A DNA stretch of 64,000 nt. It comes from Vibrio sp. 10N.261.45.E2. Lineage in GTDB: Bacteria; Pseudomonadota; Gammaproteobacteria; Enterobacterales; Vibrionaceae. The stretch spans positions 1-64,000 of the forward strand of contig NZ_MCZZ01000124.1 in the NCBI RefSeq assembly GCF_002875705.1, in the 5' to 3' direction. The notes under the pieces are model-generated. The model saw only the letters and a program-made list of their open reading frames with translations, was not told the origin of the DNA and ran no database searches. This document shows positions 17,459 to 26,692 of this stretch, piece after piece. Position 1 is the stretch's first letter. Each line of letters starts with the position of its first letter. A program made the translations under genes and the position numbers.

Positions 17459-18112
17459 TTAGAAGTTGTAACCACCACCAATCATGAATACCCATGGGTC
17501 AATATCAACGTCTGTAGAATATTGCGTTGTAGTTCCACCCACAGTTTGCTTGTACTTAGCTGTTGTACCAATATCTGCATACCAAACCGAAGCGTTTAGG
17601 AACCAATCTTCATTAATCATGTAGTCAATTCCGATATTCGCTGCCAAGCCCCAAGAATCATCAAGAGACAGATCGCTTAAACCTGCACTTTTACCCGTGC
17701 CATTCAAGCTTTCATCAAAGAATACCGTGTAGTTGATGCCTGCACCTACGTAAGGACGGAAGTCACTGTTCGCTTGGCCAAAGTAGTACTGAACCATAAA
17801 TGTTGGTGGAAGGTGCTTAGTGTCAGCAACTTTACCTAGGCCATTAACAGAAATATTGTGAGAGAAAGGGCTTGCCGCTAGTACTTCAAAACTGATGTTA
17901 TCTGTAAACATGTAACCAAAAGTCAGGCCTAGTTGAGTATCAGAATCTAATGAAAACTCAAGGTCTGAGTTGTCTAGAACCGCGCCACTACTGTCGTTTG
18001 GAGACACTGTTGCTGCACCTGCACGGATGATGAAATCACCTTCTTTATGAGCAAGAACATTGGTTGACATAAGAGCCGTAATAACCGCAAGACCACATAC
18101 TGTTTTTTTCAT
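17459..18112 (-). CDS. ompW: OmpW family outer membrane protein
   Basis: A 217-residue precursor: signal peptide MKKTVCGLAVITALMSTNVLA, then an eight-stranded beta barrel with the family landmarks EGDFIIRAGAATVSPND, LGLTFGYMFTDNISFEV, LPPTFMVQYYFG, FRPYVGAGINYTVFFDE and the terminal aromatic GGGYNF, needed for BAM recognition. OmpW forms a hydrophobic channel for small nonpolar compounds and is induced in anaerobic or stress conditions. A perfect FNR-type site lies about 90 bp upstream. Confidence 0.95.
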   Translation of the reverse strand: MKKTVCGLAVITALMSTNVLAHKEGDFIIRAGAATVSPNDSSGAVLDNSDLEFSLDSDTQLGLTFGYMFTDNISFEVLAASPFSHNISVNGLGKVADTKHLPPTFMVQYYFGQANSDFRPYVGAGINYTVFFDESLNGTGKSAGLSDLSLDDSWGLAANIGIDYMINEDWFLNASVWYADIGTTAKYKQTVGGTTTQYSTDVDIDPWVFMIGGGYNF

Positions 18113-18512
18113 TATAATTTCCTTTCGAGGGCTTCATTTTATTGGTGAATGAGTAATCATTTCTTATTTTGCGTGCAAGTTATCACAGAATAACCCTACT
18201 TTATTGATGGAAATCAATTTGTGAAAATTTGTAATTACTTATGTAAATTTATATCGACCCGATCACTTTATCCCTTCATTTTATTGACAGTTTTGTAATG
18301 CAACTTTCCCGTGCGTCATGTCGTTTAATTCAACTTCACTCATTTGTTCTCGCCGATTTAAATCAAAATAGAGCAAGGCAATATCCTGTACGCATCAATT
18401 TGGTGCAACAGCACAAAAATAAGTGTCGCCTTGTTTAATATTCAATGAGTTACATTTGGCTTAGTGCTTGCAAGTCTATGTTCATAATCATAAATACATT
18501 GAGGTTCTGACT
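18113..18512. other. Divergent ompW-glgC intergenic region
   Basis: About 400 bp, AT-rich. It contains the FNR-type palindrome at 18204-18217. Nothing else stands out, and promoters of both genes are expected. Confidence 0.5.
18204..18217. promoter_or_regulatory. FNR binding site
   Basis: TTGAT-GGAA-ATCAA, an exact match to the FNR consensus TTGAT-N4-ATCAA. It lies 92-105 bp upstream of ompW, a gene known to be FNR-controlled in other enterobacteria and vibrios. Confidence 0.8.
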
Positions 18513-19733
18513 ATGCAAGACACTCTAACAATCGTTCTGGCCGGCGGTGTTGGCTCTCGGCTTTCTCCCCTCACCGATAACCGCGCAAAACCTGCGGTAC
18601 CCTTTGGTGGCAAATATCGAATTATCGATTTCACGCTCGCGAACTGCCTTCATTCTGGGCTTCGTCAAATTTTGGTGCTGACTCAATACAAGTCTCACTC
18701 TTTGCAAAAACACTTACGTGATGGTTGGTCGGTGCTTAACCCCGAGCTCGGCGAATACATCACTAATGTTCCCCCACAAATGCGAACAGGTGACAGCTGG
18801 TATAGCGGCACTGCTGACGCGATTTACCAAAACCTGTATCTGCTTTCTCGTAGTGAAGCTAAACATGTTGTGGTGTTATCCGGCGACCATATCTATCGCA
18901 TGGACTATGCACCAATGCTCAAGCAACATAAAAAGAATGAGGCCGATCTAACGGTGGCGTGCATGGAGGTTTCGATTGATGAAGCCAAAGAGTTCGGTGT
19001 GATGGAGATAGACGAATCTCTGGAGATCAATAACTTTACCGAGAAGCCTCATTACCCTGCATGTGTACCCGGTCGGCCGACTCGAAGCATGGCTTCAATG
19101 GGTATTTACGTTTTTGATAAAGAGGTACTAACACAAGCGCTACTGGCGGATGCCGAAGATCCAAACTCAAGCCACGATTTTGGTAAAGACATCATTCCTA
19201 AACTTGTCGGCAACAACAGCGTTTACGCATATAAGTTTGGTGATGAAGAAGGACGTGTAACCCAAGATGCGTACTGGAGAGATGTTGGTACTATCGACTC
19301 TTATTACCAATCTAACATGGACCTGTTAAAGCCAGCCTCACCAATCGATTTATACCAACCCGATTGGGCGATTCGCACCTACGAACCACAACTGCCGCCC
19401 GCACGAACCATTGCTTCAGTAGAGGGAAACCAAGGCATATTCATCAACTCGATGATCGCCAATGGGGTGGTTATTGAAGGTGGTTCCGCGCAAAACTCCA
19501 TCTTTTTCCCTAAGGTAAAAGTCAGTAATGCGGCGATTGTGATTGATAGTATCTTGTTTGAAGATGTTGAGATTGGAAAGAACTGCCACATACAAAACTG
19601 CATCATCGATAAGAACGTGAAAGTGCCAGATGGAACCCAAATAGGCCTCGATAACCTTGCAGACGCCAAGCGTTTCCACATTTCAAAACAAGGCGTAATC
19701 GTCGTACCTTCTTCTTATCAATTTGAAGAATAA
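18513..19733 (+). CDS. glgC: Glucose-1-phosphate adenylyltransferase
   Basis: A 406-residue enzyme that makes ADP-glucose from ATP and glucose 1-phosphate, the committed step of glycogen synthesis. Visible motifs: LAGGVGSRLSPLTDNRAKPAVPFGG (nucleotide loop), SGDHIYRMDY, FTEKP substrate region, YWRDVGTIDSYY, and the left-handed beta-helix C-terminal half (SAQNSIFFPKVKVSNAAIVIDSIL). The start is ATG 18513 with GAGG upstream; an upstream in-frame start would add 15 unlikely residues. No other glg gene is adjacent, as for the dispersed glgC copies of vibrios. Confidence 0.96.
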   Translation: MQDTLTIVLAGGVGSRLSPLTDNRAKPAVPFGGKYRIIDFTLANCLHSGLRQILVLTQYKSHSLQKHLRDGWSVLNPELGEYITNVPPQMRTGDSWYSGTADAIYQNLYLLSRSEAKHVVVLSGDHIYRMDYAPMLKQHKKNEADLTVACMEVSIDEAKEFGVMEIDESLEINNFTEKPHYPACVPGRPTRSMASMGIYVFDKEVLTQALLADAEDPNSSHDFGKDIIPKLVGNNSVYAYKFGDEEGRVTQDAYWRDVGTIDSYYQSNMDLLKPASPIDLYQPDWAIRTYEPQLPPARTIASVEGNQGIFINSMIANGVVIEGGSAQNSIFFPKVKVSNAAIVIDSILFEDVEIGKNCHIQNCIIDKNVKVPDGTQIGLDNLADAKRFHISKQGVIVVPSSYQFEE

Positions 19734-19766
19734 TGCCTAATTTAGGTAACTTCTCCTAAATGAACA

Positions 19767-19790
19767 AAGGCAGCGAATTCGCTGCCTTCT
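19767..19790. terminator. Terminator between glgC and convergent gene
   Basis: AAGGCAGCGAATTCGCTGCCTT, a perfect self-complementary stem between convergent genes, with T-rich flanks. Confidence 0.7.
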
Positions 19791-19805
19791 CATTTATAAA
19801 CCTAT

Positions 19806-20390
19806 TTACTGAGGGGCTAATTCGTAGTTTTCTTGCATCTCATGAGGAGCAATCCCGTACTCATAATCCGCTAAGTAACCATCCTTATAAACCTTCATTC
19901 CTTTTTCATCCCAACTCACTTTGATCATCGCCGTATTGCCATCTTCACTGCCCAAAAGCTCAAGCATTTCTGCATCAATTTTAATGGCTTTGATGGTTTT
20001 AATACGCTTAAACGGCTTAAATTCAGTGGTCGAGGTTGGCAAAGATCCGTAGCTGCTGATCCATGTCTCTTTTGGTACGAGCCATTGGTTGAAGACATCA
20101 TCAACAATCGCTTTCGGCATGCTTGCGATAACCACATCATCTGTCATTACGTTGTTTGTCTCTAAGCTATAACCGCCCTTACCGTCTGAAACATAAGTAG
20201 GGAAATCAATGCCAATTTCGGATTCAGTAGGCAAACGACCTAAAGTAACCGACTTCTTAACGTACAACTCTGCGGTTTCAAATTGCTGCATGATCTCTGG
20301 AATTTTCTGAAACTCAACAGGCGCAGCAAAGGCGTTAAAAGCGAAAGAGAGGGAAGCTGCAATTACAGCAAATTTAACAGGCATTTTCAT
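19806..20390 (-). CDS. Periplasmic protein of unknown function
   Basis: A 194-residue precursor with a signal peptide (about residues 1-22, ending AFNAFA). The mature part is mixed alpha/beta with no cysteine and no motif I recognise. ATG at 20390 or 20384 are both possible; longer upstream starts would spoil the signal peptide. It is divergent from the five-gene exported-protein operon (20709-22998), but a 318-bp gap and different orientation give no direct link. Confidence 0.6.
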   Translation of the reverse strand: MKMPVKFAVIAASLSFAFNAFAAPVEFQKIPEIMQQFETAELYVKKSVTLGRLPTESEIGIDFPTYVSDGKGGYSLETNNVMTDDVVIASMPKAIVDDVFNQWLVPKETWISSYGSLPTSTTEFKPFKRIKTIKAIKIDAEMLELLGSEDGNTAMIKVSWDEKGMKVYKDGYLADYEYGIAPHEMQENYELAPQ

Positions 20391-20708
20391 GATTACGAAT
20401 CCAACATAGAAGATGGCTGTTAGAGTATCCCGTACTAACAAAGACCTCAATAAACTGCATCGGCTTATATTTGTAAGTGTGATATTGAGTGACGAAATGA
20501 TAAATAGTCGCTTTCCGTAATTCCTTCAACTGTCCCTCTTCAACAGCCCTTCTTCAACAACCTCTCTTCAAGAGAAAGCTCACCTCCCGCGAAAAGAAAC
20601 CGCTCCTTTTTTTACCGTACTGTCAGCCTTATGTCAGTGGCGCAAAATGGTAAGTCATGCATTCAAACAAAACTAAAATGAGACCTCGATCATCATTTTG
20701 AGGTTCTC

Positions 20709-21056
20709 ATGAAGGCTATTTACATCATTGCTGCCGCGTTATTGCTGAGCAGTTCTTTAGCAAACGCAAACGTGCACAAGTGGAAAAATACCGAATTTCA
20801 GACCTACTCAGACAAAACACAGGTCAGGTTTCTATTGGTAAACCGTTACACCAAACAAGCCGACTACTACCTACGAATTGATGACAAAGAATTTCCAAAC
20901 AAGATCCAATTGGATGCAAACCAAGAGATAGAGCTGGATATCAACGTTAAGACGCCAGCGGCTCAAACAACCAAGAAAAAGATTTGCACACGCATGGTGA
21001 CGGACTCTCCGAACAGCTACGAAGTGTGTACCAATCTTAAATTCAAGCGCTATTAA
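20709..21056 (+). CDS. Small exported beta-rich protein, operon gene 1
   Basis: A 115-residue precursor: signal peptide to about residue 20 (SSSLANA), then a compact beta-strand pattern (QVRFLLVNRYTKQADYYLRID, EIELDINVKTP) and a Cys pair (KKICTRMV, YEVCTNLKF) likely to form a disulfide. The pattern recalls Ig-like accessory or chaperone domains, but I cannot assign a family. GAGG precedes ATG. First gene of a co-directional run with 22, 3, 59 and 1 bp gaps. Confidence 0.65.
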   Translation: MKAIYIIAAALLLSSSLANANVHKWKNTEFQTYSDKTQVRFLLVNRYTKQADYYLRIDDKEFPNKIQLDANQEIELDINVKTPAAQTTKKKICTRMVTDSPNSYEVCTNLKFKRY

Positions 21057-21078
21057 ACCAATTCAAACGGTACTAACG

Positions 21079-21564
21079 ATGCAAAACATCATAACAACGC
21101 TGCGCAGGGGTTTATTGACTGTCGTTGCACTGGCTATCGCTTCATTGACCAGCCTTGCTCTATCGAGCACTGCGCTGGCAAACCCGATACCGAGTGTATC
21201 CAACCCATCAGGAACCGATCGAGTTCGTACGTCTGAGGGAGCTTCGTGTGAGCAAGCCATTTCCACAGGCAAAACCGTTCAGTTCGGCACCTATGGATCA
21301 ACCGGCAATGAAGATAGCGACAGTTATTACAACAATTATTACTACCAAAATCAGGATGAAGCAGGCGTATACGCGGCTGTGACATTCCAATTTGGTGGTG
21401 AAGATCGAGTTGACTGTCGTCGACTCTACGAGTTCGAGCTCCGTGAGCGAGAACGTTTAGAAGAGCTTGCTCAAGCGGAACACGAGCTAAAGCTATTACA
21501 GATCGAAGCAGAGAAATATCGTCTGCTGAAGATGAAACAAAGCAATACCACTTTTTCGGAGTAA
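21079..21564 (+). CDS. Exported Tyr-rich/coiled-coil protein, operon gene 2
   Basis: A 161-residue precursor: long signal sequence (about 1-35, ALSSTALA), a short Cys-containing region (GASCEQAIS), a Tyr/Asn-rich stretch (SYYNNYYYQNQDE), a beta strand VYAAVTFQFGG, then DRVDCRRLYEFELRERERLEEL leading into a C-terminal coiled coil of about 45 residues. The DCxRLYxxE boundary followed by a helix recurs in small exported proteins of marine bacteria, as I recall them. Function unknown. Confidence 0.65.
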   Translation: MQNIITTLRRGLLTVVALAIASLTSLALSSTALANPIPSVSNPSGTDRVRTSEGASCEQAISTGKTVQFGTYGSTGNEDSDSYYNNYYYQNQDEAGVYAAVTFQFGGEDRVDCRRLYEFELRERERLEELAQAEHELKLLQIEAEKYRLLKMKQSNTTFSE

Positions 21565-21567
21565 AAA

Positions 21568-22062
21568 ATGCTTAATAAAAAACCACTACTTGGCCTGGCT
21601 GCCATTTCTATTTTTGCAACAACTATTGCACATGCAAAACCACCAGGTCATGAGGATGATAAGACCGGAGATGTCGTGTTCTCAGCATCCGTTGAATCGC
21701 AGTGTGGGATCGAAGCAACGGAAGACAAAGCCAATTTAGCTTTCGGTGATAGCTACAACGAATCACATGCGACCGTGAAGCTAGTGAGTAATAGAGATGG
21801 AGTTAAAGTCCGAGCAGAAGATATCAAAATCGAATCGTTTGACGGACAAATTCAAAAGAGCGATGTGTTTTTCCAGTCAACGGGTACAACAGAGCTCGAT
21901 CAGTCAGCTCTTGGTTGGGAGTCAGGTGTAGACATCACTCGAGACCAAATTCGCGCAGACAATAATATGAACCTCTTCGCACGTGTTGCGGTTGATGAAA
22001 GCAACCTAGATGCAAATGAAGATTACGAAGTTAAAACCACATGGACAGTCGAGTGTAACTAA
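21568..22062 (+). CDS. Exported pilin-like beta-sandwich protein, operon gene 3
   Basis: A 164-residue precursor: signal peptide to ATTIAHA, then one domain with Cys near its start (ESQCGIEA) and Cys at its very end (WTVEC), framing FGDSY, VKLVSNRDG, LGWESGVD and LFARVAVDESNL. It is clearly paralogous to gene 5 of the operon. The Cys placement and strand pattern recall spore-coat-U/pilin-type subunits, but there is no chaperone-usher gene here. GGAG precedes ATG, 3 bp after the previous stop. Confidence 0.65.
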   Translation: MLNKKPLLGLAAISIFATTIAHAKPPGHEDDKTGDVVFSASVESQCGIEATEDKANLAFGDSYNESHATVKLVSNRDGVKVRAEDIKIESFDGQIQKSDVFFQSTGTTELDQSALGWESGVDITRDQIRADNNMNLFARVAVDESNLDANEDYEVKTTWTVECN

Positions 22063-22121
22063 CCATCATCTCTCCCACGGCAAGCCCTCTAATCACGAGG
22101 GCTTACTGATTCAGAGGCTAT

Positions 22122-22529
22122 ATGAAAACCTTACTATTATTCTTGTCGATCTTGTTTATCGCCCCCTACGCTGTGAGCACAGGATTTGATAAACAAGAAG
22201 TCGAACATTTCAATCAAATGTGCGTGGATGGTTCAGACAACCACCAACGCCGAATCTTTGATGCGCTATCAAATTCTGAATACATCGACTGGTCGAGTAT
22301 CGAGTTAATCGATACTGAAAGTCGCGTTAATTACACTGAAACGACCATCGCAGCAAAACAAAATGATCGTGTCACGTGTGATCTGATTGTTGAGTACAAA
22401 TATCACCATACCGATATCGTATTGAGCTCAAGCTATCAGGTATCTCTAAAAGACAAGCAAACTATTAGTAATGTTGCTGTTACTGAGCAAGCAGTCACGG
22501 ATTTTATTGTCCGCGTTATGGTGAACTAA
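22122..22529 (+). CDS. Small exported protein, operon gene 4
   Basis: A 135-residue precursor with a signal peptide (about residues 1-19). The mature part has two Cys (HFNQMCVDG, RVTCDLIVEY) and alternating strands toward the C-terminus (DIVLSSSYQVSLKDKQTI). Not recognised. It starts 59 bp after gene 3, with a short GC-rich inverted repeat in the gap (CCCTCT..GAGGGC), and ends 1 bp before gene 5. Confidence 0.6.
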   Translation: MKTLLLFLSILFIAPYAVSTGFDKQEVEHFNQMCVDGSDNHQRRIFDALSNSEYIDWSSIELIDTESRVNYTETTIAAKQNDRVTCDLIVEYKYHHTDIVLSSSYQVSLKDKQTISNVAVTEQAVTDFIVRVMVN

Positions 22530-22530
22530 C

Positions 22531-22998
22531 ATGCTACGACTTATTATCGCGGTCATTCTAATCAGCTTATCCAGCTTCACTTTGGCATCAGATCGCCACT
22601 CAACACTGAGCTTTAAAAAGCACGTGAGAGAACGCTGCGGATTAGAAGTGATCAATAACCAAGGTGAGATGAGTTTTGGCCAAGACTACGATGGTCGAGC
22701 GATCACACTTAAGCTTGAATCCAATCGAAAAGACTCGCGATTGTTGCTCAAGCTGCAACATATTGACCTAGGCTCAATCGATGAGTCTCGTATTTCAGAA
22801 CTTGTAAGGTTCAAAGTCGAAACGCCCGTTAGGTACGAGGGAGACATTAATTACTGGCGTCAGGGCGTTGAGTTTCCGAGTGAACAGCTCTCATCCAATA
22901 ACGAAGTTTCAATTAAGGCACGTATTACTATCCCAGAGTCACAGCTAACCGCAGGTGAGTTTCATTTCAATATGGAATGGGCGGTTGAGTGTCTATAA
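22531..22998 (+). CDS. Exported pilin-like protein, operon gene 5 (paralogue of gene 3)
   Basis: A 155-residue precursor with signal peptide ending FTLA. The same landmarks as gene 3 appear in the same order: RCGLE, MSFGQDYDG, LKLESNRKD, YWRQGVEFPSEQLSSNN, IKARITIPESQL and final WAVEC. This establishes an ancient duplication inside the operon. I infer that the two products are structural subunits or partners of one exported assembly. Confidence 0.65.
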   Translation: MLRLIIAVILISLSSFTLASDRHSTLSFKKHVRERCGLEVINNQGEMSFGQDYDGRAITLKLESNRKDSRLLLKLQHIDLGSIDESRISELVRFKVETPVRYEGDINYWRQGVEFPSEQLSSNNEVSIKARITIPESQLTAGEFHFNMEWAVECL

Positions 22999-23316
22999 AT
23001 TAAAGTCTAACGGTAACTTATTTATCAAAAATAGAAGAAGTTCGCCAAGTGACAAGTTCGGAATTCTAAAACCGATAAAGAGATATTCACTAGAGTAGCG
23101 CTCAGAATTAGAGCAAGTTTTCAAGGATGGAGTATTTTTGAACATGTATCGAAAACACGAAACATAATATGTGATCAGTTATTCGGACTTTCAAGGGAGG
23201 AAGGAGAGATTATTTAATAACACTGAAGTCAATCACACATGTGTACTTTCTCTATTGGTTAATCTATCCGATGTTTGCTACGTTTAAATGACACAGTCAT
23301 TGGAAAGGTATGATTT
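22999..23316. other. Intergenic region, nothing recognised
   Basis: About 320 bp between the exported-protein operon and the hibernation factor gene. No ORF, terminator with a clear T-run, or repeat that I can support. Confidence 0.45.
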
Positions 23317-23673
23317 ATGAAAATAAACGTTCAAACACATCACGTATCAATTAACGACGACTCACGTAAAGACATCGAAGGTAAATTCGAAAAGATATCT
23401 AGCCATTTTCCATCACTGATTAGCTGCGACATCATCATTACAAAAGAACATGGTCAACATCAGGTTGAAGTGTTCACTAACTACGAAGGTGTACGTGTAA
23501 ACGCAAAAGCTACAGATGACGTTATGTATCCGGCTATCGCATCAGCGCTTAAGAAGCTAGAAGCAGGCCTAAGTAACCGTAAGGGACAATTAAAAGCAGA
23601 TCTACACGAGAAACCAACAAGTACCAAGCCAGAGATTGCTTCGGACATCATCCAAGAGATGAAACTGGTATAA
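23317..23673 (+). CDS. hpf: Ribosome hibernation promoting factor (short HPF/RaiA type)
   Basis: A 118-residue cytoplasmic protein with the beta-alpha-beta-beta-beta-alpha fold of the S30AE family: MKINVQTHHVSINDDSRKDIEGKFEKI, CDIIITKEHGQHQVEVF, and the basic helix ALKKLEAGLSNRKGQLKA. It lacks the long C-terminal dimerisation domain. Such proteins bind the 30S decoding site and help inactivate or protect ribosomes in stationary phase or cold. ATG is preceded by GGAAAGG. Monocistronic with its own terminator. Confidence 0.88.
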   Translation: MKINVQTHHVSINDDSRKDIEGKFEKISSHFPSLISCDIIITKEHGQHQVEVFTNYEGVRVNAKATDDVMYPAIASALKKLEAGLSNRKGQLKADLHEKPTSTKPEIASDIIQEMKLV

Positions 23674-23724
23674 TTCCTCAAGTAGTTCAAGCTTACTAAC
23701 GAATAGAAGCTTATCAAGAATTGC

Positions 23725-23754
23725 AAAGCCAGCACACGTTGCTGGCTTTTTCGA
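23725..23754 (+). terminator. Terminator of hpf
   Basis: AAAGCCAGC-ACACGTT-GCTGGCTTT followed by TT, 51 nt after the stop. Confidence 0.85.
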
Positions 23755-23895
23755 TCTTTAGTCATCCCCTCACGTTGTCACACCGATATTCAACTCAGAC
23801 CCACATCACCTTTAAGTCTCCGGTGGCTATAACAATCATCAATAGTATTTGGTAGAGTGACAACCAGAAACCTAGACCAAAATGGAATATTTGTT

Positions 23896-24051
23896 ATGAA
23901 GAAAGTCGCGTTGATCCTTTTCCTAGCCACTCAATTAATGGCTTGTACAGAAGTCGGCAGTGAAGCTTGGTGTGCGGATATGAAAGAAAAACCTAAAGGT
24001 GACTGGACGGCGAATGAAGCGGGCGATTTTGCCAAGCACTGTATTTTCTAA
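23896..24051 (+). CDS. DUF3012 lipoprotein
   Basis: A 51-residue lipoprotein precursor. Signal peptide and lipobox LMAC (Cys at residue 18), then the complete DUF3012 pattern: EVGSEAWCADMKEKPKGDW, TANEAGDFAKHC. The family is small, of unknown function and conserved in marine gammaproteobacteria. The start is the ATG at 23896, giving a proper signal peptide; an upstream in-frame start does not. Confidence 0.85.
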   Translation: MKKVALILFLATQLMACTEVGSEAWCADMKEKPKGDWTANEAGDFAKHCIF

Positions 24052-24089
24052 ACGCTAACTATTCGTTAAATACAAAACACACCGCATAA

Positions 24090-24131
24090 AAAAACGACCG
24101 CTAGGTAGACCGATGTACCTAGGGTCGTTTG
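24090..24131. terminator. Bidirectional terminator
   Basis: AAACGACC...GGTCGTTT with inner CTAGGTA/TACCTAG. On the minus strand a TTTTTTT run follows, so it ends the ABC importer operon. Confidence 0.85.
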
Positions 24132-24178
24132 AGCTTCAAAATGCTAGATAAGCTCTCAACTTTCACACAACATGTTGT

Positions 24179-24982
24179 CTATATGAGTTTGTTACGGATG
24201 TGGATCACTACAGCTTCAGCAATGATAACCACCGCAAAAATACTCACTAATACCATTGAAACTTTTTGCCATTCAAAAAGGTTCTGAGCATCGTTTAGCA
24301 CCACGCCAATACCACCAGCCCCCACCAAACCCAGTACTGCAGATTCACGTACATTAATGTCCCAACGGAACAGTACAATTGAGTAAAACGCTGGCATCAC
24401 TTGTGGCCAATACCCTTTCAATAAGATGCTCATCCACGAAGCACCTGTTGCACGTAAAGCTTCAATAGGCCCCATGTTCACTTCAGCAATTGCTTCCGCT
24501 AACAGCTTCCCTACAAAGCCGATACTGCGAATGGCAATCGCCATGATGCCTGCGAGAACACCGGGGCCAAACAGTGCGATAAACAACAATGCCCATACCA
24601 GCGAGTTCACTGAACGTGAAGACACTAGAAAGAATTGAGCAAACCAGTTCAACGCTTTATTTGGAGTGATATTTGGCGCATTCAACAACGCCAAAGGAAT
24701 TGCAAACACTAAAGTAAACAGAGTGCCCAGAGTCGCGATGTGCAGCGTTTCAATCATCGCAGCATGAATGGTTTCTGGGTAAAAAGCATAATCCATTGGG
24801 ACCATACGCTGGAACATATCGGCGAACTGAGCAGGCGCGTCATAAAGAAACTCAGGGATAACTTCCACCGTCTGCCAAGACCACACGATGGCACACACTA
24901 GGCTAAGGTAGACGGCAAATCGAGCCACACGTTCGTTTGGTGTAAAACGCTGCCACTCTTTGTCGATAGATGCAGTTGTCAT
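24179..24982 (-). CDS. phnE: PhnE-type ABC permease (second)
   Basis: A 267-residue inner-membrane permease with about six helices and the EAA loop EALRATGASWMSILLKGYWPQV (about residues 175-196), followed by FRWDINVRESAVLGLVGAGGIG, the PhnE family signature. It is paralogous to the gene just upstream, and the two probably form a heterodimer. Start and stop overlap the preceding gene by one base (ATGA type). Last gene of the phnDCEE-type operon. Confidence 0.88.
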   Translation of the reverse strand: MTTASIDKEWQRFTPNERVARFAVYLSLVCAIVWSWQTVEVIPEFLYDAPAQFADMFQRMVPMDYAFYPETIHAAMIETLHIATLGTLFTLVFAIPLALLNAPNITPNKALNWFAQFFLVSSRSVNSLVWALLFIALFGPGVLAGIMAIAIRSIGFVGKLLAEAIAEVNMGPIEALRATGASWMSILLKGYWPQVMPAFYSIVLFRWDINVRESAVLGLVGAGGIGVVLNDAQNLFEWQKVSMVLVSIFAVVIIAEAVVIHIRNKLI

Positions 24983-25806
24983 TAGAAGATTCTCCTAACA
25001 ATGTTGGAAAGAAACTCACCGACAAGAATCAGTGCGATAATGGTAATCAAGATAGCGGCGACGAAGTCGTAGTCAAAACGTTGAAATGCTGAGAATAAAG
25101 TACCGCCAAGGCCGCCCGCCCCCACAATACCAACCATGGTTGAGTTACGTAGATTGGAATCCAACTGGTAGCTCGCAAAGCCAATAAAGCGTGTGAAAAC
25201 CTGTGGCATCACCGCGTACAGGATGACACTCACGAAGCTAGCGCCTGTTGCTTTAATCGCTTCAACCGGTTTAAAAGAGATCTCTTCAATCGCTTCAGCA
25301 AAAAGCTTCGCGATGAAGCCAATCGATGCGAACACCAAGGTCAAGATCCCGGCTAGCGCACCGAAGCCCACCGCTTTTACAAACAAGATGGCAATGATCA
25401 CTGGATGAAAAGAACGGCACAAGGCAATAAAACCACGGATTGGCGTTGATACGATTGAAGGCATCATGTTTCTCGCAGCAAGCAGGCCTAAAAATAACGA
25501 GATAACGATGCCAAAGAAACTTGAGATAATCGCAATCTGTAGGCTTTCCGCTAACCCACTCAGCAATAAGCTAGTACGTGAGAAATCAGGCGGAAACATT
25601 CTTGATAGTAATCGCTCACTTTCACCAAAGCCGATGATCAAACGATCAAACGTCAGCCCTAACGTCGAGAAACTGTAAAACAGATACGCAACTATCGCAG
25701 CGATGATTGCTCGGTTAGTCCATGAGGTTTTGAACGGGTTTTCATGCTTCGCTGGCGACTGGTTTGACGATGCACTTGGCGATGAGCTTGGGTTTAATCC
25801 AGCCAT
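24982..25806 (-). CDS. phnE: PhnE-type ABC permease (first)
   Basis: A 274-residue permease with a Ser/Pro-rich cytoplasmic N-terminus (about 30 residues), then about six helices, EAA loop [22 protein letters not shown] and [25 protein letters not shown]. It overlaps the end of the ATPase gene by 13 bp. Together with its paralogue it forms the channel of a phosphonate/phosphate-ester type importer. Confidence 0.88.
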   Translation of the reverse strand: MAGLNPSSSPSASSNQSPAKHENPFKTSWTNRAIIAAIVAYLFYSFSTLGLTFDRLIIGFGESERLLSRMFPPDFSRTSLLLSGLAESLQIAIISSFFGIVISLFLGLLAARNMMPSIVSTPIRGFIALCRSFHPVIIAILFVKAVGFGALAGILTLVFASIGFIAKLFAEAIEEISFKPVEAIKATGASFVSVILYAVMPQVFTRFIGFASYQLDSNLRNSTMVGIVGAGGLGGTLFSAFQRFDYDFVAAILITIIALILVGEFLSNIVRRIF

Positions 25807-26564
25807 GACTCACCCCCATAGATGATTTTCAGATCTTCCTCTGAAATGCCTTCTGGGCTGCCGTCGTAGTGCACCTTACCATTACACATACCAATGATGC
25901 GCTTGGCATAACGTTTAGCTAAGTTCACATCATGAATATTCACCAATACCGGGATGTTTTTCTGTTCGGCAAAGGTTTCCATCAATTCCATGATCTCCAC
26001 CGCGGTTTTCGGATCGAGTGATGACGTTGGTTCGTCAGCAAGAAGAATATAAGGATCTTGCATCACCGCACGAGCGATACCAACACGCTGCCTTTGACCG
26101 CCCGACAAGCTGTCGGCACGTTGGTTTGCAAAGTCTTGCAGTCCAACAAATTCCAGTAACTCAAAAGCCTTCGCTAAGTCCTCAGCAGAGTAGCTACGGC
26201 GCCACGCATTCCAAGCGGTCATATAGCCTAAACGGCCACTTAACACATTCTCGATAACCGTTAAACGCTCTACCAAGTTGTACTCTTGAAATACCATGCC
26301 GATATGACGGCGCTGTTTACGAAGTGCTTGGCCTTTTAGTTGAGTCAGGTCTGCGCCATCAAAAATGATTTCACCTTGGCTTGGATCATTGAGGCGGTTG
26401 ATACAGCGCAGAAGCGTACTTTTACCGGTACCAGATGGACCAATGATCGCGATGATGCCTGGCTCATCGATATCAATATTAATGCCTTTAAGGATTGGCT
26501 TGCCTGCCACATATTCGTGGAAAAGGTTGTTTATCTTTATTCCTTCATAGCTTGCTACGGCCAT
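25794..26564 (-). CDS. phnC: PhnC-type ABC transporter ATPase
   Basis: A 256-residue ATPase. Walker [10 protein letters not shown] (residues 41-49), Q-loop [22 protein letters not shown], signature [14 protein letters not shown], Walker [13 protein letters not shown], switch His [18 protein letters not shown]. The wording around the Q-loop is typical of PhnC. AAGGAAAT precedes ATG. It is separated from phnD by 128 bp containing a perfect hairpin. Confidence 0.92.
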   Translation of the reverse strand: MAVASYEGIKINNLFHEYVAGKPILKGINIDIDEPGIIAIIGPSGTGKSTLLRCINRLNDPSQGEIIFDGADLTQLKGQALRKQRRHIGMVFQEYNLVERLTVIENVLSGRLGYMTAWNAWRRSYSAEDLAKAFELLEFVGLQDFANQRADSLSGGQRQRVGIARAVMQDPYILLADEPTSSLDPKTAVEIMELMETFAEQKNIPVLVNIHDVNLAKRYAKRIIGMCNGKVHYDGSPEGISEEDLKIIYGGESWLD

Positions 26565-26594
26565 ATTGCATTTCCTTGTGCGAATTTTAGAATG

Positions 26595-26623
26595 ATCTAT
26601 GCCCTACCCGCGAGGGCATAGAT
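26595..26623 (-). promoter_or_regulatory. Intercistronic hairpin between phnD and phnC
   Basis: Perfect 11-bp stem ATCTATGCCCT / AGGGCATAGAT with a 7-nt loop and no T-run. Hairpins in this position commonly stabilise the upstream mRNA, allowing more binding protein than membrane components; this role is inference. Confidence 0.65.
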
Positions 26624-26692
26624 ATTTAGTTGAAGTAGGTGTTTTTAAAGAACTAAGTCTTTCGAGAACTTAGTCTTCTAATAGAAAAAGAA

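Noticed and set aside
21568..22998. Chaperone-usher or curli system
   Set aside because: No usher, periplasmic chaperone of the PapD type, CsgG or CsgA repeat is present; the exported proteins only share a vague pilin-like Cys pattern.
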